The notes under the pieces are model-generated. The model did not search any database, was not told the origin of the DNA, and saw only the letters and a program-made list of their open reading frames with translations. A program made the translations under genes and the position numbers. A stretch of DNA of 64,000 nt from Secundilactobacillus silagei JCM 19001 (GTDB taxonomy: Bacteria > Bacillota > Bacilli > Lactobacillales > Lactobacillaceae): contig NZ_BCMG01000006.1 of assembly GCF_002217945.1 (NCBI RefSeq), positions 1-64,000 on the forward strand, in the 5' to 3' direction. Positions 17,180-25,422 of the stretch are shown in pieces (within the stretch, counting starts at the first letter, position 1; every line of letters starts with the position of its first letter).

Positions 17180-20100
17180 CTAAAACTGAGCTCTAACTAA
17201 TACTGAGTAAGCCGTAATGTAGCCGCCATTCACCAGATATCGCTTCACCGATTTAACCTGGTAGTTATACCCATTAGAGTAATCCCAGCCTTTGATCCGG
17301 AAGGTTTGCGGCGTAATTGCTTGATAGTGCTGATTACGCTGCGTGAGTTGCAGATCATCATACCGGTTCAACGCTGCCAGCTTATCAGCTGAACTTGGCA
17401 TTGGCACCACACCCATCTTAACCAGCTGTTTATTGGCCGTAATGTAGCTGCCATCCGCTAGAATAAAGCGGGTTGCCACCCGGTCAGCCACAAGCCTAAC
17501 GACCTTGAGTACAGTGCCCTGCTTGTAATGATTGACCTTACCCGTTAAATCAGCGGTGCTGTAACCATTAATCCCCTTAGGATTTAACACCGTAATTTCA
17601 CTTGATAACGTCTGATAGTAAGCACCGCGCACCACGGCTGGATCGGCATCCACGTAGCCCGTCAGTCCGTAAGTAGCGCTCTTTTGATTAATATCACGGA
17701 CTTGGTAGCGCAGCCGATTTTGCGAATCATACGCCCATCCGATCACCATGAACCGCGGCCGGTAGATACGGGGTTTCTTCACGTAGGTTGCCAGAACATT
17801 ACTGGTTGCAAATTCAGGTGAACTATACAGACTTAATGCGGTTAAAGCGTAGATCACATGTCCTACTAGCCACGGCTGAATTGCCGCTGGCGCTGTCGTT
17901 ATTGGACTACCTGGCATACTTGGATTTTCCGGCAGAACGTCCTTAGCATAAACCAGCAATAAAATTGATGGCAGGCTACCGTAGAGTGTTGGCAGCTGGA
18001 TCACATCCCGCTGCGCATCTTGCAGCGTTTTAAAGGTGTACCCCGGAATATTTGCGACCAATTTTGCCAGCTCCGCAGCGTTGAACTCATCAGTGGCTGG
18101 TCCCGAAATACTCAAATCAGTACTAATGAGGTTCCCCAGCTCATCCATTACCCGAACGGCTACGTTAACCTGTTTGACCGTGTAAACCGCCTGGATACCG
18201 TCAGCAATATCAGCATACGTGAAGTTGTCAGGCAACGCTGAACCATCGGCGGCCACCAAGTGATCGATCACATAGTGCGGTACTGCTGGTGCCAACAGCG
18301 CCAAATCTGCCGGTGTCAAGGCACCATTAGCTGGACCTGAAATAGTTGATACGGCTAGTGGATTACTATCTGCATCGACCTGCTGAACTGAAATGTTTAG
18401 GGTATCAGCATTAAAGATCACGACTAGTCCATCTTCAACATCGCCAAACGTGAAGTTGGCTCCTAGCGCTGAACCGTCTAATTTAGTCACGTGGTCGTAT
18501 GTGTAGTTCGGAATATTAGGTAACTGAGCTTGTAAATCCGTCAGTGGGAAGGTGGCCGTGTACGCTCCCGAAAGTCCAGAACCTGTCCCTAAAACCGTTC
18601 CCAAATTATCCTTGAGTGTAATTGGCACCGATACGGTCACAGGTGCGTAGGCCAAACGCAGCGTGTAGCCCGGAATCAGGTACGGTACCGTCGTTGCACT
18701 GATTGGTATGACCCCCCCATTGGGATCAACCACCGCAGCGCTGGAAAAGTTGTAGTGCGGAATCAACTTAACCGTACTGCTGATCAATGGCCCACCGTTA
18801 ATATCTGTGTCCACCTCATCATCCTGATTAAAGGAGATAAAGTTACCATCCTGATAGTAGCCATGCTGAACGGTTGCTGGAACCGTCCCGGCAAACAAAA
18901 CGGTCAAATTAGTGTCACTAGCGGCCACAGCACCGGTCGTAGTCACCCGATTAGCCAGTCCATTGCCGGCCAGATAGTCGCTGTATTTTCCGGTGCCATT
19001 TAACACAATATACTTAGCGCCCAGTTTATCGACCAAATAACTCATTGGAAAGTTCGTCAGCGGATTATTATTGAGGTCAAACGCCGTGCCAATGGTATTC
19101 GCCAGGGTGGCACTCGCACCAATTTCCGGTTGCTGGCCATCCGTTTGCAGATACTGGTAGTTCACGTTCACCCGCCCGAGACTATTAGAAATCAGGTACG
19201 GGATGGTGATGTAGCCATCAAAGGAATCCTGAAAAACACCGTTGGGCTGAGCCATTGGAAAGAACGCTGTCAGCACACCATACCGACCATTTGGCGGTGT
19301 CAATAAGTTGCTGAACACAATGGTATTCGTCCCCACCCGAGCAGCGTTTGCGGTGCTGGCAATCACGCTGTACCCATTGTCACCAGGATACGAAATGCCC
19401 CCGTAAGGATTAACAACGTGCGGCAACCCATCGGTACCGACAACGTTAAAGGTAATTTGAACGCTTGTCGTACCATCGGGGAAAACCATCGGGCTGATTG
19501 GAATATATTGGTAGCGCAACCCGTTTTGCGTGTGGCTGGCATAGTTCACGTTCAATCCAGATGGATCAGACACTTGCCCCCAACCCATATCGATTTCCGT
19601 TAACTGCGGCAACGACCGTAAGACACTCATATCCTGCACTGACTGGTCTAAGATGTTAACGGTTTTCAGATTGGGCAAACCAGCTAATGCTGAAATATCC
19701 CACAATTGACCAGTCACATCTCGGCCAAACGCTGCTCGGGTGACTGCCGAATAGTCATGAACATCAATATTCTCCAGCGAGGTTGCATACTGCATTCCTT
19801 CCATTGTTTGCCAGAACTGCATCATATAGATATAAAACGACGTGTATGCATGGGTGGTCGAATTCGATTCCTGCAGTGAATTGGCAGTTGTAAAATCGGT
19901 CATGGTGGCTAAATTAGCTTTAGAAAACTGGCTTCTAAACGCAGCAAATGATCCGTAATTGGCCTGATAATTAGTCATATACGTCAGGTATTGCATCCCC
20001 GTATCTGGCATCCATTCGTCAATATACAGCTTGTTAGTTGCTGGATCGACCCCCGTAGCTGTTGTTGGAATGGCCGCTGCATAGGCACTGCCTTGCCAGC

Positions 20101-20917
20101 CCTGCTGGCCAATCGTATTCATCTTTGGATGGACATTTAACTGCTTCATATTGGCGACCGCGGCATCAGTCACGTTAAAGACATTCGTCGCCGTAATGGC
20201 GTTCGTCCCATTAGTTGGTACCGGGACATTCAGCTTAACGTCCTTGATCAGATCAACGCCGATCTTGGCTGGTGCAACCGTCTGCACTTCAGGCAACGCC
20301 TGAGTTGTAACTTGCGGGTTCGTTTCTGGTAATACTCCAGATTGGACTTTTTGCGGTGTATTAGCCGCCGCTGTCTGTTTCGGCTGTTCAGGTGTTTGAG
20401 CCACCGGTTGCGAACTCACTTTACTAACGTTTGCCGGTGGTGTACTTTCATTAGTTGTACTAGTTGTGATAGTTTCATTAGTCGATACAGTCTCACTTAC
20501 TGGCTGATCCGCCGGTGTTTTAGCTGCCACGCTATCAGCATCCCCCTGCTGTGGCGTAACGGCATTTTCAGTTGCGGTCGCTGTACTGCTATCCGTTGGT
20601 ACAGTACTCACAGCCGTCCCGCTTTCAACGGGCACATTATTGGCAGATGTGCTGTTTTCAACTGGCGCTGTTTCACTATTTGCCGTTGGTGCTGCAGTGG
20701 CGACACTTTCAGCCGTTGGCGTATCGGCCACGCTTTGTTCAATATTGGTTGAGGAAACAGCTGCTGTCCCATCTTCTGCGTGAGCTTTCGTATTTAACAT
20801 CAAAGAACCCAATAGTAAACTACTAGAGAACAATGCCGAAGTCATCAAAACATGCCATGGTAACTGAACAGTTTTGGCGGTCAAACCGCTATGACGCTTT
20901 TTTAACATTTTTCTCAC
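17180..20917 (-). CDS. Secreted cell-wall protein with LRR-like region, MucBP-like repeats and DUF5776 C-terminus
   Basis: 1245 aa. The signal peptide (LPWHVLMTSALFSSSLLLGS, ending NTKAHAED) is not of the KxYKxGKxW kind. A Thr/Ser/Val-rich region runs to about residue 210. Residues about 225-480 hold a globular region with leucine-rich features (LPNLKTVNILDQSVQDMSVL, LPQLTEIDMGWGQVSDPSGL). Residues about 760-990 are three units of about 76 residues of MucBP-like type (each with a GP or GL pivot and an NYTYDH, HYVIDH or GYTFKT strand). The last 200 residues are DUF5776 repeats (RPRFMVIGWAYDSQNRLRYQV, ADGSYITANKQLVK, NGGYITAYSVLV). There is no LPxTG, so DUF5776 probably provides wall attachment. 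Monocistronic; role probably adhesion. Confidence 0.88.
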   Translation of the reverse strand: MRKMLKKRHSGLTAKTVQLPWHVLMTSALFSSSLLLGSLMLNTKAHAEDGTAAVSSTNIEQSVADTPTAESVATAAPTANSETAPVENSTSANNVPVESGTAVSTVPTDSSTATATENAVTPQQGDADSVAAKTPADQPVSETVSTNETITTSTTNESTPPANVSKVSSQPVAQTPEQPKQTAAANTPQKVQSGVLPETNPQVTTQALPEVQTVAPAKIGVDLIKDVKLNVPVPTNGTNAITATNVFNVTDAAVANMKQLNVHPKMNTIGQQGWQGSAYAAAIPTTATGVDPATNKLYIDEWMPDTGMQYLTYMTNYQANYGSFAAFRSQFSKANLATMTDFTTANSLQESNSTTHAYTSFYIYMMQFWQTMEGMQYATSLENIDVHDYSAVTRAAFGRDVTGQLWDISALAGLPNLKTVNILDQSVQDMSVLRSLPQLTEIDMGWGQVSDPSGLNVNYASHTQNGLRYQYIPISPMVFPDGTTSVQITFNVVGTDGLPHVVNPYGGISYPGDNGYSVIASTANAARVGTNTIVFSNLLTPPNGRYGVLTAFFPMAQPNGVFQDSFDGYITIPYLISNSLGRVNVNYQYLQTDGQQPEIGASATLANTIGTAFDLNNNPLTNFPMSYLVDKLGAKYIVLNGTGKYSDYLAGNGLANRVTTTGAVAASDTNLTVLFAGTVPATVQHGYYQDGNFISFNQDDEVDTDINGGPLISSTVKLIPHYNFSSAAVVDPNGGVIPISATTVPYLIPGYTLRLAYAPVTVSVPITLKDNLGTVLGTGSGLSGAYTATFPLTDLQAQLPNIPNYTYDHVTKLDGSALGANFTFGDVEDGLVVIFNADTLNISVQQVDADSNPLAVSTISGPANGALTPADLALLAPAVPHYVIDHLVAADGSALPDNFTYADIADGIQAVYTVKQVNVAVRVMDELGNLISTDLSISGPATDEFNAAELAKLVANIPGYTFKTLQDAQRDVIQLPTLYGSLPSILLLVYAKDVLPENPSMPGSPITTAPAAIQPWLVGHVIYALTALSLYSSPEFATSNVLATYVKKPRIYRPRFMVIGWAYDSQNRLRYQVRDINQKSATYGLTGYVDADPAVVRGAYYQTLSSEITVLNPKGINGYSTADLTGKVNHYKQGTVLKVVRLVADRVATRFILADGSYITANKQLVKMGVVPMPSSADKLAALNRYDDLQLTQRNQHYQAITPQTFRIKGWDYSNGYNYQVKSVKRYLVNGGYITAYSVLVRAQF

Positions 20918-21109
20918 CTTCTTCTCCTATACCTATGCCGAGCTTCAACGATGTGAAATTCTGATGAAATATTAGCACGCAAGCTTGATTCCGTCACGTA
21001 AATACACTCATATAATTTTGTCAGTCAGAAACACAACATCCCTGAATTGTATTATCAAAAAAGACTTAATATGATAAAGTTAATGACCGCTACATCATAA
21101 TAATTCTAA

Positions 21110-21785
21110 TTAATACTGTCCAGAAAGCACCAGTACAGCTTCCTTTGTCTGCCGATTAAAACCCGTCTTAAACAATGCATCGCTGGCAATATCCGTATTA
21201 GTGTTGGTCGTCGTTGCCGTCACCGTAGTGGTCATAAAATATTGAGCCGGTGGCAAACTGTACAGGTACTGCACGTTAACGACATCCACTGGCTGAATGC
21301 TTACATACCGAGTCGTTTTGTACATGACACTTTGCTTAATCGGGTTGTGGGCTAACCCCATTGCGTGTCCTAACTCGTGTTCAGCGACGTTTACCCGCTG
21401 CGTAGTTGTATAAGCATACTTCGTTAGCAGCGTATTGATCAGGTGCAGTTTCACAGCCGTGATCCGCTTGGTTGCATCATAATTCACGTAAGCCACACCA
21501 ACGTAATTATGGGTGACTAACGATGTCTCACTTGCTTGAGCCGGCAGGATCGTAATTTGGGCCGGCCCGTTTACAATGTTAAACTTAAACACTTTTTTAG
21601 CATTCCATGCTGCAATTGCCCGTTTCCAAACCGTAGTGTAATAGGGCCCCGTCTTGATTTGAACCGTTGCTTGCGGGGTTTCAAAGCGCCATGGATTAAC
21701 AGGGATACGCCGCCTTAGTAGTTTGCCCTAAGCTCAGTAATGACAGGATCAATACAATCGCAGTTATCCAGAATTTTTTTAACAT
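21110..21785 (-). pseudogene. Matrixin-like secreted metalloprotease, interrupted by one frameshift
   Basis: The 3' part (from 21592 downwards) encodes HELGHAMGLAH followed by SVMY, the HExxHxxGxxH zinc site and Met-turn of metzincins, as in small secreted matrixin-like proteases of lactobacilli. Upstream of that ORF, the same frame continues open to about 21708 and reads VNPWRFETPQ, TGPYYTTVW and RAIAAWNA, a typical matrixin N-terminal domain. A signal peptide lies in a different frame: ATG at 21785, MLKKFWITAIVLILSLLSLG then QTTKAA, ending at a stop at 21696. The two frames must join near 21698-21715, so the gene is broken by a one-base shift or the sequence has an error there. The catalytic part starts with no SD at GTG 21592, so it is unlikely to be exported. 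Confidence 0.82.
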
Positions 21786-21920
21786 TGTCTTCACTTTCTC
21801 TCTCTAGGTTGGAATTTGGTGAATCGGCTTATCGAAATTGGTCTACCTTAGAATAATAATATTGTACTGAATTTCAAAATAAAGTCCAAAGATTAGCTTG
21901 AAAATTTCAAGTGTTTTTAG

Positions 21921-21949
21921 TTGCCATTGTCAGTCAATATTGATAGAAT
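21921..21949 (+). promoter_or_regulatory. Promoter of the candidate non-coding RNA
   Basis: TTGCCA (21921-21926), a 17-nt spacer and TAGAAT (21944-21949) make a good sigma-A promoter on the plus strand. It points away from the protease gene and into a gene-free region; no plus-strand protein gene follows. Confidence 0.6.
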
Positions 21950-21955
21950 GCCATC

Positions 21956-22213
21956 GTAATCAATTCAACGGAACTGGTTACAAGATACCCGTATGTTTCT
22001 ACGGCTTCCCTGACCGTTTTCAGAAGTTGCGTTGGTCCCCCTCAAACAGTGTTCCATAACCCTCAAACTGTTATCCGACGTAACCAGCATTACTCGACGA
22101 TTTCAAGCTAATGTCCCGGTTTGAAACTGCAACTGAGAACGGTTTGTTTCGGCAACGTGCCGAAACAATATGTATCACAGCCCCTCGTAACCTGTATACC
22201 CCGGGCTGTTTTT
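21956..22213 (+). ncRNA. Candidate structured non-coding RNA, about 260 nt, unidentified
   Basis: The segment has its own promoter and a terminator (CAGCCC 22178-22183 with GGGCTG 22203-22208, then TTTTT). Many perfect inverted repeats lie between: CTGGTTAC (21974-21981) with GTAACCAG (22080-22087) closes a multibranch region; inside it CCGTA/TACGG, GACC/GGTC and AACAGT/ACTGTT can pair; alternatively CCGTTTTCAG with its partner in TGAGAACGG. Then TTTCAA/TTGAAA, and GTTTCGGC (22146-22153) with GCCGAAAC (22159-22166). Both flanking genes are on the other strand, so it is not a leader. I do not recognise it as 6S, tmRNA, RNase P, SRP RNA or a known riboswitch. Only one sequence is available, so covariation is untested. 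Confidence 0.5.
22178..22213 (+). terminator. Terminator of the candidate RNA
   Basis: The arms CAGCCC and GGGCTG are followed directly by TTTTTGTG on the plus strand. No plus-strand coding gene precedes it. Confidence 0.6.
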
Positions 22214-22228
22214 GTGCATTCACATCAC

Positions 22229-22266
22229 AAAAGCCCTGACCAATTTTTCAGATTGATCAGAGCTTT
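22229..22266 (-). terminator. Terminator of the Mub-like surface protein gene
   Basis: AAAAGCCCTGACCAAT pairs with ATTGATCAGAGCTTTT (two G-U or mismatched positions) and the minus strand continues TTTTGTGATG. It lies 38 bases past the stop codon at 22304. Confidence 0.75.
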
Positions 22267-22303
22267 TATATTCGCTACAGTTTACTGCTTTTACAAAATA
22301 AAT

Positions 22304-24451
22304 TTATTCATGACGCCGCTTCAGTTTCCAACCGAACAGTCCCAGCAAACTGGTTAATATGGTCATTCCCATAACTGCCATTGCAGAAGCGCCGGACTCA
22401 TTGGTCTGCGGTAGACTCTGAGTTGCTGGATGAGTTTGCGCTAATTTTGAGTTAGCTGGCATTTCTTTTTGGACAGTATGAGCAGCAGTAGCTACTTTAA
22501 CCTGAGTGCCAACGTTAGACCCCTTTTGACGGCTAACAACCGCATTCCTGTCAGAAATCGTTGTCATAGTCACTTTAGACTTTGGCGACTCATTTGAATT
22601 TGGCACCTGGGTTTTAGACGTTGTTGTAACCGTCGTTTCAGGCGTTGACGGCGTTGCTTCTGGTGGCGTCGTTGGGGTTACCGGTGTCACTGGTGTTTCC
22701 GGTGGTGTGATTGGCGTAGTAGTGGGTGGTGGCGTAACAGTGCCACCATCGTTTCCCGGCGTCGTTGGCGCAGTCGGCGTATATCTCACAATCACCGTTG
22801 TTGATTCTGGTGCTGCCCACAATAAACCCACCGTAAGCATTGGTACAGTCGCAATTTCCGGCGTATATCCAGCTACAGCCGGTGAATTAAACGCGTTATA
22901 AACTCCTGTTGGTACATAGATCACGTTGCCACTCACCGCGTTTTTAATGGTCGTGTAGGTCATGGTTTGAATCTCATCTGGCACTAATTGCGTGATGCCA
23001 TCCTGTTTGGTGAAATGAATGGTTCGCGTTGAAGTCGCCGTGCCATAATCAATTCGGGGCGTGAAGTAAAAATTAAAGTTTTGCGTCACGTTTGAATCAG
23101 TATCCATGTACCAAGTGGTCGTTGGATAATCGCTGCTAATGAAGCGGTAACCTTCATTTTCAAAGTATTGAATCGATTTAGTCGGTGACCAGAAAGCTGG
23201 TGTGATCGGCATTTCACTAGGATCCACAGCGGAAAGCTGATCAAGCTGCTGATTGGTACTGGAATCAATAAACGTTAACGTCCATTTCTGCTTTTCCGGC
23301 AGGTAGGTCGTCACTACATAGTCTGAATGGGCCGTAATGCCAAATTCCCCCTTTGTCACATCCCAGCCATTCAAATCGGTCATTTTAAATGGTTTGACAT
23401 CAATCAACTCATAGGGGTAATCCGTTGGGCTATCAGCCCGGCTGCCCTGGTTCCACTGGGCTGGCTTGTACCCCTTGATATCGGGTAAGCTCGTTACGTT
23501 GGGATATTTAAAAGTCGTCGCCAGCTGACCGTCAGCCGTCTGCCAGTCAGACAGGACAATCTTACCAGCTGCATTCACACTCGCCGTCCGGTAAAAGGTT
23601 TCTGTAAATGGCGTTCCAAACTCCCAAGCCGTATTTATAAAAGCCACCGGATTGGGATTAACCTTAGCTTGGCCCGTCCAATCATTGATCGTATAATAAT
23701 AACTTCGTTCCAAAATAGCCTTTAAGTTATAATCACGATCAACTTGAACCCCGCCAATGGTACTATTATTTGCTAGCCAGCCGTTGGGATTCCCAGTCTG
23801 ATTCCAAGTCACCGTACCTGCTGGCAACGTCTGCGGTTTTAACGGATACGGTATTGTTGGCACTGCAGCAACCTTTAGCGACTGTTTAGTTGAATTTGAT
23901 TTGGTTGTTTGAGTTTGTTGTGTGCCAGTATTGGTCGTTTTTAGTGCTTCTGAGGTTGTTTCTGAAATTGCCGGCTTAGTAGCAGTCTCTGATTTAGCAC
24001 CAGTTTCTGGCTTGTCAGCAGTTACTGTACTTGCCTGTTCTGAAGCTGTGTCTTTAGTGCTTGCCACAGTCTTAGCCGGTTGAACTTGTGAAGAATCAGC
24101 TTGAGCTTCTGCTGAAACAGTTGTCGTAGCGATTGAAGTATGGGTTGAAGCCTGATCGTCAGTCTTTTCAGTGTCAGTACTCTGAGTAGTTGCAGTGTCT
24201 GCTGCAGACGACTGATTGTGGCCTAAAACAACGCTATCACCAGAGATGCTGTTAACTTCAGGCGAGGAACTAATAGTCGTTGTCTCACTTGCTGCAGTTG
24301 TTGCAGTCTCAGCGGAAGCGTTCACTTGACCACCCAACAATGCCATCGAAACCGTGGTAATTCCCATTACAACCCAAATAGTTCCAGATTTATATAGTTT
24401 AAAATGCACCTTTTGTTCTGCATCAGGTCTGCTTGCACGATATTTGGTCAT
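22304..24451 (-). CDS. LPQTNE-anchored surface protein with Mub-like domain
   Basis: 715 aa. Signal: FKLYKSGTIWVVMGITTVSM (KxYKxGxxW type). A Thr/Ser/Ala-rich spacer extends to about residue 195. A globular region of about 200 residues follows (TVTWNQTGNPNGWLANN onwards), unassigned by me. Then WTLTFIDSSTNQQLDQLSA and TRTIHFTKQDGITQLVPDEI start two modules of MucBP and Mub B2-like type. A Pro/Thr-rich stretch (TPPPTTTPITPPETPVTP) spans the wall and LPQTNE, a hydrophobic helix and KLKRRHE form the sorting signal. Likely mucus or glycan adhesion. Single gene. Confidence 0.9.
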   Translation of the reverse strand: MTKYRASRPDAEQKVHFKLYKSGTIWVVMGITTVSMALLGGQVNASAETATTAASETTTISSSPEVNSISGDSVVLGHNQSSAADTATTQSTDTEKTDDQASTHTSIATTTVSAEAQADSSQVQPAKTVASTKDTASEQASTVTADKPETGAKSETATKPAISETTSEALKTTNTGTQQTQTTKSNSTKQSLKVAAVPTIPYPLKPQTLPAGTVTWNQTGNPNGWLANNSTIGGVQVDRDYNLKAILERSYYYTINDWTGQAKVNPNPVAFINTAWEFGTPFTETFYRTASVNAAGKIVLSDWQTADGQLATTFKYPNVTSLPDIKGYKPAQWNQGSRADSPTDYPYELIDVKPFKMTDLNGWDVTKGEFGITAHSDYVVTTYLPEKQKWTLTFIDSSTNQQLDQLSAVDPSEMPITPAFWSPTKSIQYFENEGYRFISSDYPTTTWYMDTDSNVTQNFNFYFTPRIDYGTATSTRTIHFTKQDGITQLVPDEIQTMTYTTIKNAVSGNVIYVPTGVYNAFNSPAVAGYTPEIATVPMLTVGLLWAAPESTTVIVRYTPTAPTTPGNDGGTVTPPPTTTPITPPETPVTPVTPTTPPEATPSTPETTVTTTSKTQVPNSNESPKSKVTMTTISDRNAVVSRQKGSNVGTQVKVATAAHTVQKEMPANSKLAQTHPATQSLPQTNESGASAMAVMGMTILTSLLGLFGWKLKRRHE

Positions 24452-24700
24452 GATTAATTCCCCCTTTAGGCATTCATTACCGCCTCAAAAGTTAACTAGT
24501 CCAATTTCTACTTACCGAATGTCTAAAAATTAGTCATGCCAAATCAATTCTGAAGTATAAGCCTCTCTTTACCTTTAATGATACTGATTACATTGCAAGC
24601 GTAACCTATACCTTTATAGATTACAATTAAAGCACTCTCAAATAGTTTCCCATTTTTTTCAAAAAAAGGCGAGAAATTGAGAATAATTTCACAAAACAAA
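24452..24700. other. AT-rich upstream region of the Mub-like gene
   Basis: This gap contains the leader of the surface gene (a GGGGGAA Shine-Dalgarno sequence just before its start) and a long AT-rich tract. I see no ORF, no clear -35/-10 pair and no RNA structure beyond the terminator that begins at 24701. Confidence 0.4.
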
Positions 24701-24737
24701 TTACCGCGCTAAAATCATTCAGATCTTAGCGCGGTAA
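24701..24737 (-). terminator. Terminator of the monooxygenase-like gene
   Basis: TTACCGCGCTAA (24701-24712) and TTAGCGCGGTAA (24726-24737) are perfect complements. The minus strand then reads TTTGTTTTGTG. Confidence 0.85.
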
Positions 24738-24772
24738 CGGGAGTTCTAATCAGTTATTCAATTACGAAACCA

Positions 24773-25060
24773 CTATTCACCATAGGTCATCCGAGTAATC
24801 ACGGGATCTTCAGTTAGAAAATCACCCACACCTGCCAAAAAGGCCTTGAAGTGCGGCGTTTCATTATGGAAATCAACGGCGGCACCGTCTTGCCAATGCT
24901 CGATAATTTCATAATCCGTCTCGCTGCCGATCTTTTTAAAATGATCATAACTGACATTGCCGGCCTCTGCCCGGGATCCTTGAACTAACTTATCGATGAA
25001 TGCCTCATATCTGTCCTGCTCTCCAGGCTTCACAACCAGCTTAACGTTAATGACTTTCAT
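24773..25060 (-). CDS. Antibiotic biosynthesis monooxygenase (ABM) domain protein, YgiN-like
   Basis: 95 aa, the normal length of the ABM ferredoxin-like fold. VVKPGEQDRYEAFIDKL, GNVSYDHFK, YEIIEHWQD and HNETPHFKAF are the conserved family positions. Members act as quinol monooxygenases or heme-degrading enzymes or simply as small dimeric binding proteins. A clear AAGGGGATGC ribosome site precedes the ATG. It stands alone, divergent from the Mga regulator; no functional link is visible. Confidence 0.85.
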   Translation of the reverse strand: MKVINVKLVVKPGEQDRYEAFIDKLVQGSRAEAGNVSYDHFKKIGSETDYEIIEHWQDGAAVDFHNETPHFKAFLAGVGDFLTEDPVITRMTYGE

Positions 25061-25362
25061 AACAGCATCCCCTTTTTATTTAGTGTCCTTATTATGACTT
25101 ATTTAACTATAGAGTGCCACTAATTAAGCCTTAAAATCGGTCTGCAGACTTGATGGCAACATGACGCTGCCGACTTCAACCGTAATCTGGCGTTTAAGTA
25201 CTCCTTTTTTTTGAAATAATTTTTTAAAATCCCAAATAGTTGGTACACCTTAAATACTGCTAAGTCGGTAAACTATGGGTTAAAATACGGTATACTGTGA
25301 TTAGAAGCATGTTGTTTCATACTCGATTAAAATATAATGATTTAAATTTTAGCGTTAAGCAG
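25061..25362. other. Intergenic region upstream of the Mga regulator
   Basis: AT-rich gap between divergent genes. TATACT near 25271 may be the -10 of the Mga transcript, but the -35 is weak. No ORF with a ribosome site is visible up to the leader at 25363. Confidence 0.4.
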
Positions 25363-25422
25363 TTAGGGGGTTGCATGTCATTCACTAGTCTTAAATAGTG
25401 AATCATGCGAATTGATAAATGA
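25363..25422 (+). promoter_or_regulatory. Leader with mini-ORFs and hairpin before the Mga gene
   Basis: A strong Shine-Dalgarno run (AGGGGG) lies four bases before ATG at 25375, which opens a 7-codon ORF MSFTSLK ending at 25398. A second mini-ORF, MRIDK, runs from 25405 and its TGA overlaps the Mga start codon (ATGA at 25419). The inverted repeat GCATG-N3-TTCACTA / TAGTGAA-N1-CATGC (25373-25408) covers the first ORF. The Mga ATG itself lacks a ribosome site. This suggests translational coupling or reinitiation. Confidence 0.5.

Noticed and set aside
20342-20752. Rightward ORF of 136 aa, Cys/Arg/Trp-rich
   Set aside because: Antisense to the Thr/Ser/Val-rich linker of the DUF5776 surface protein. 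Low-complexity coding DNA opens antisense frames; no ribosome site.
21956-22213. 6S RNA, tmRNA or RNase P as identity of the candidate RNA
   Set aside because: The 5' and 3' ends do not pair in a long closing helix as in 6S RNA or tmRNA, and I see no tRNA-like end or RNase P core sequence.
22121-22357. Rightward ORF of 78 aa overlapping the candidate RNA
   Set aside because: It crosses two terminators and the 3' end of the surface gene on the other strand; no ribosome site and no protein-like features.
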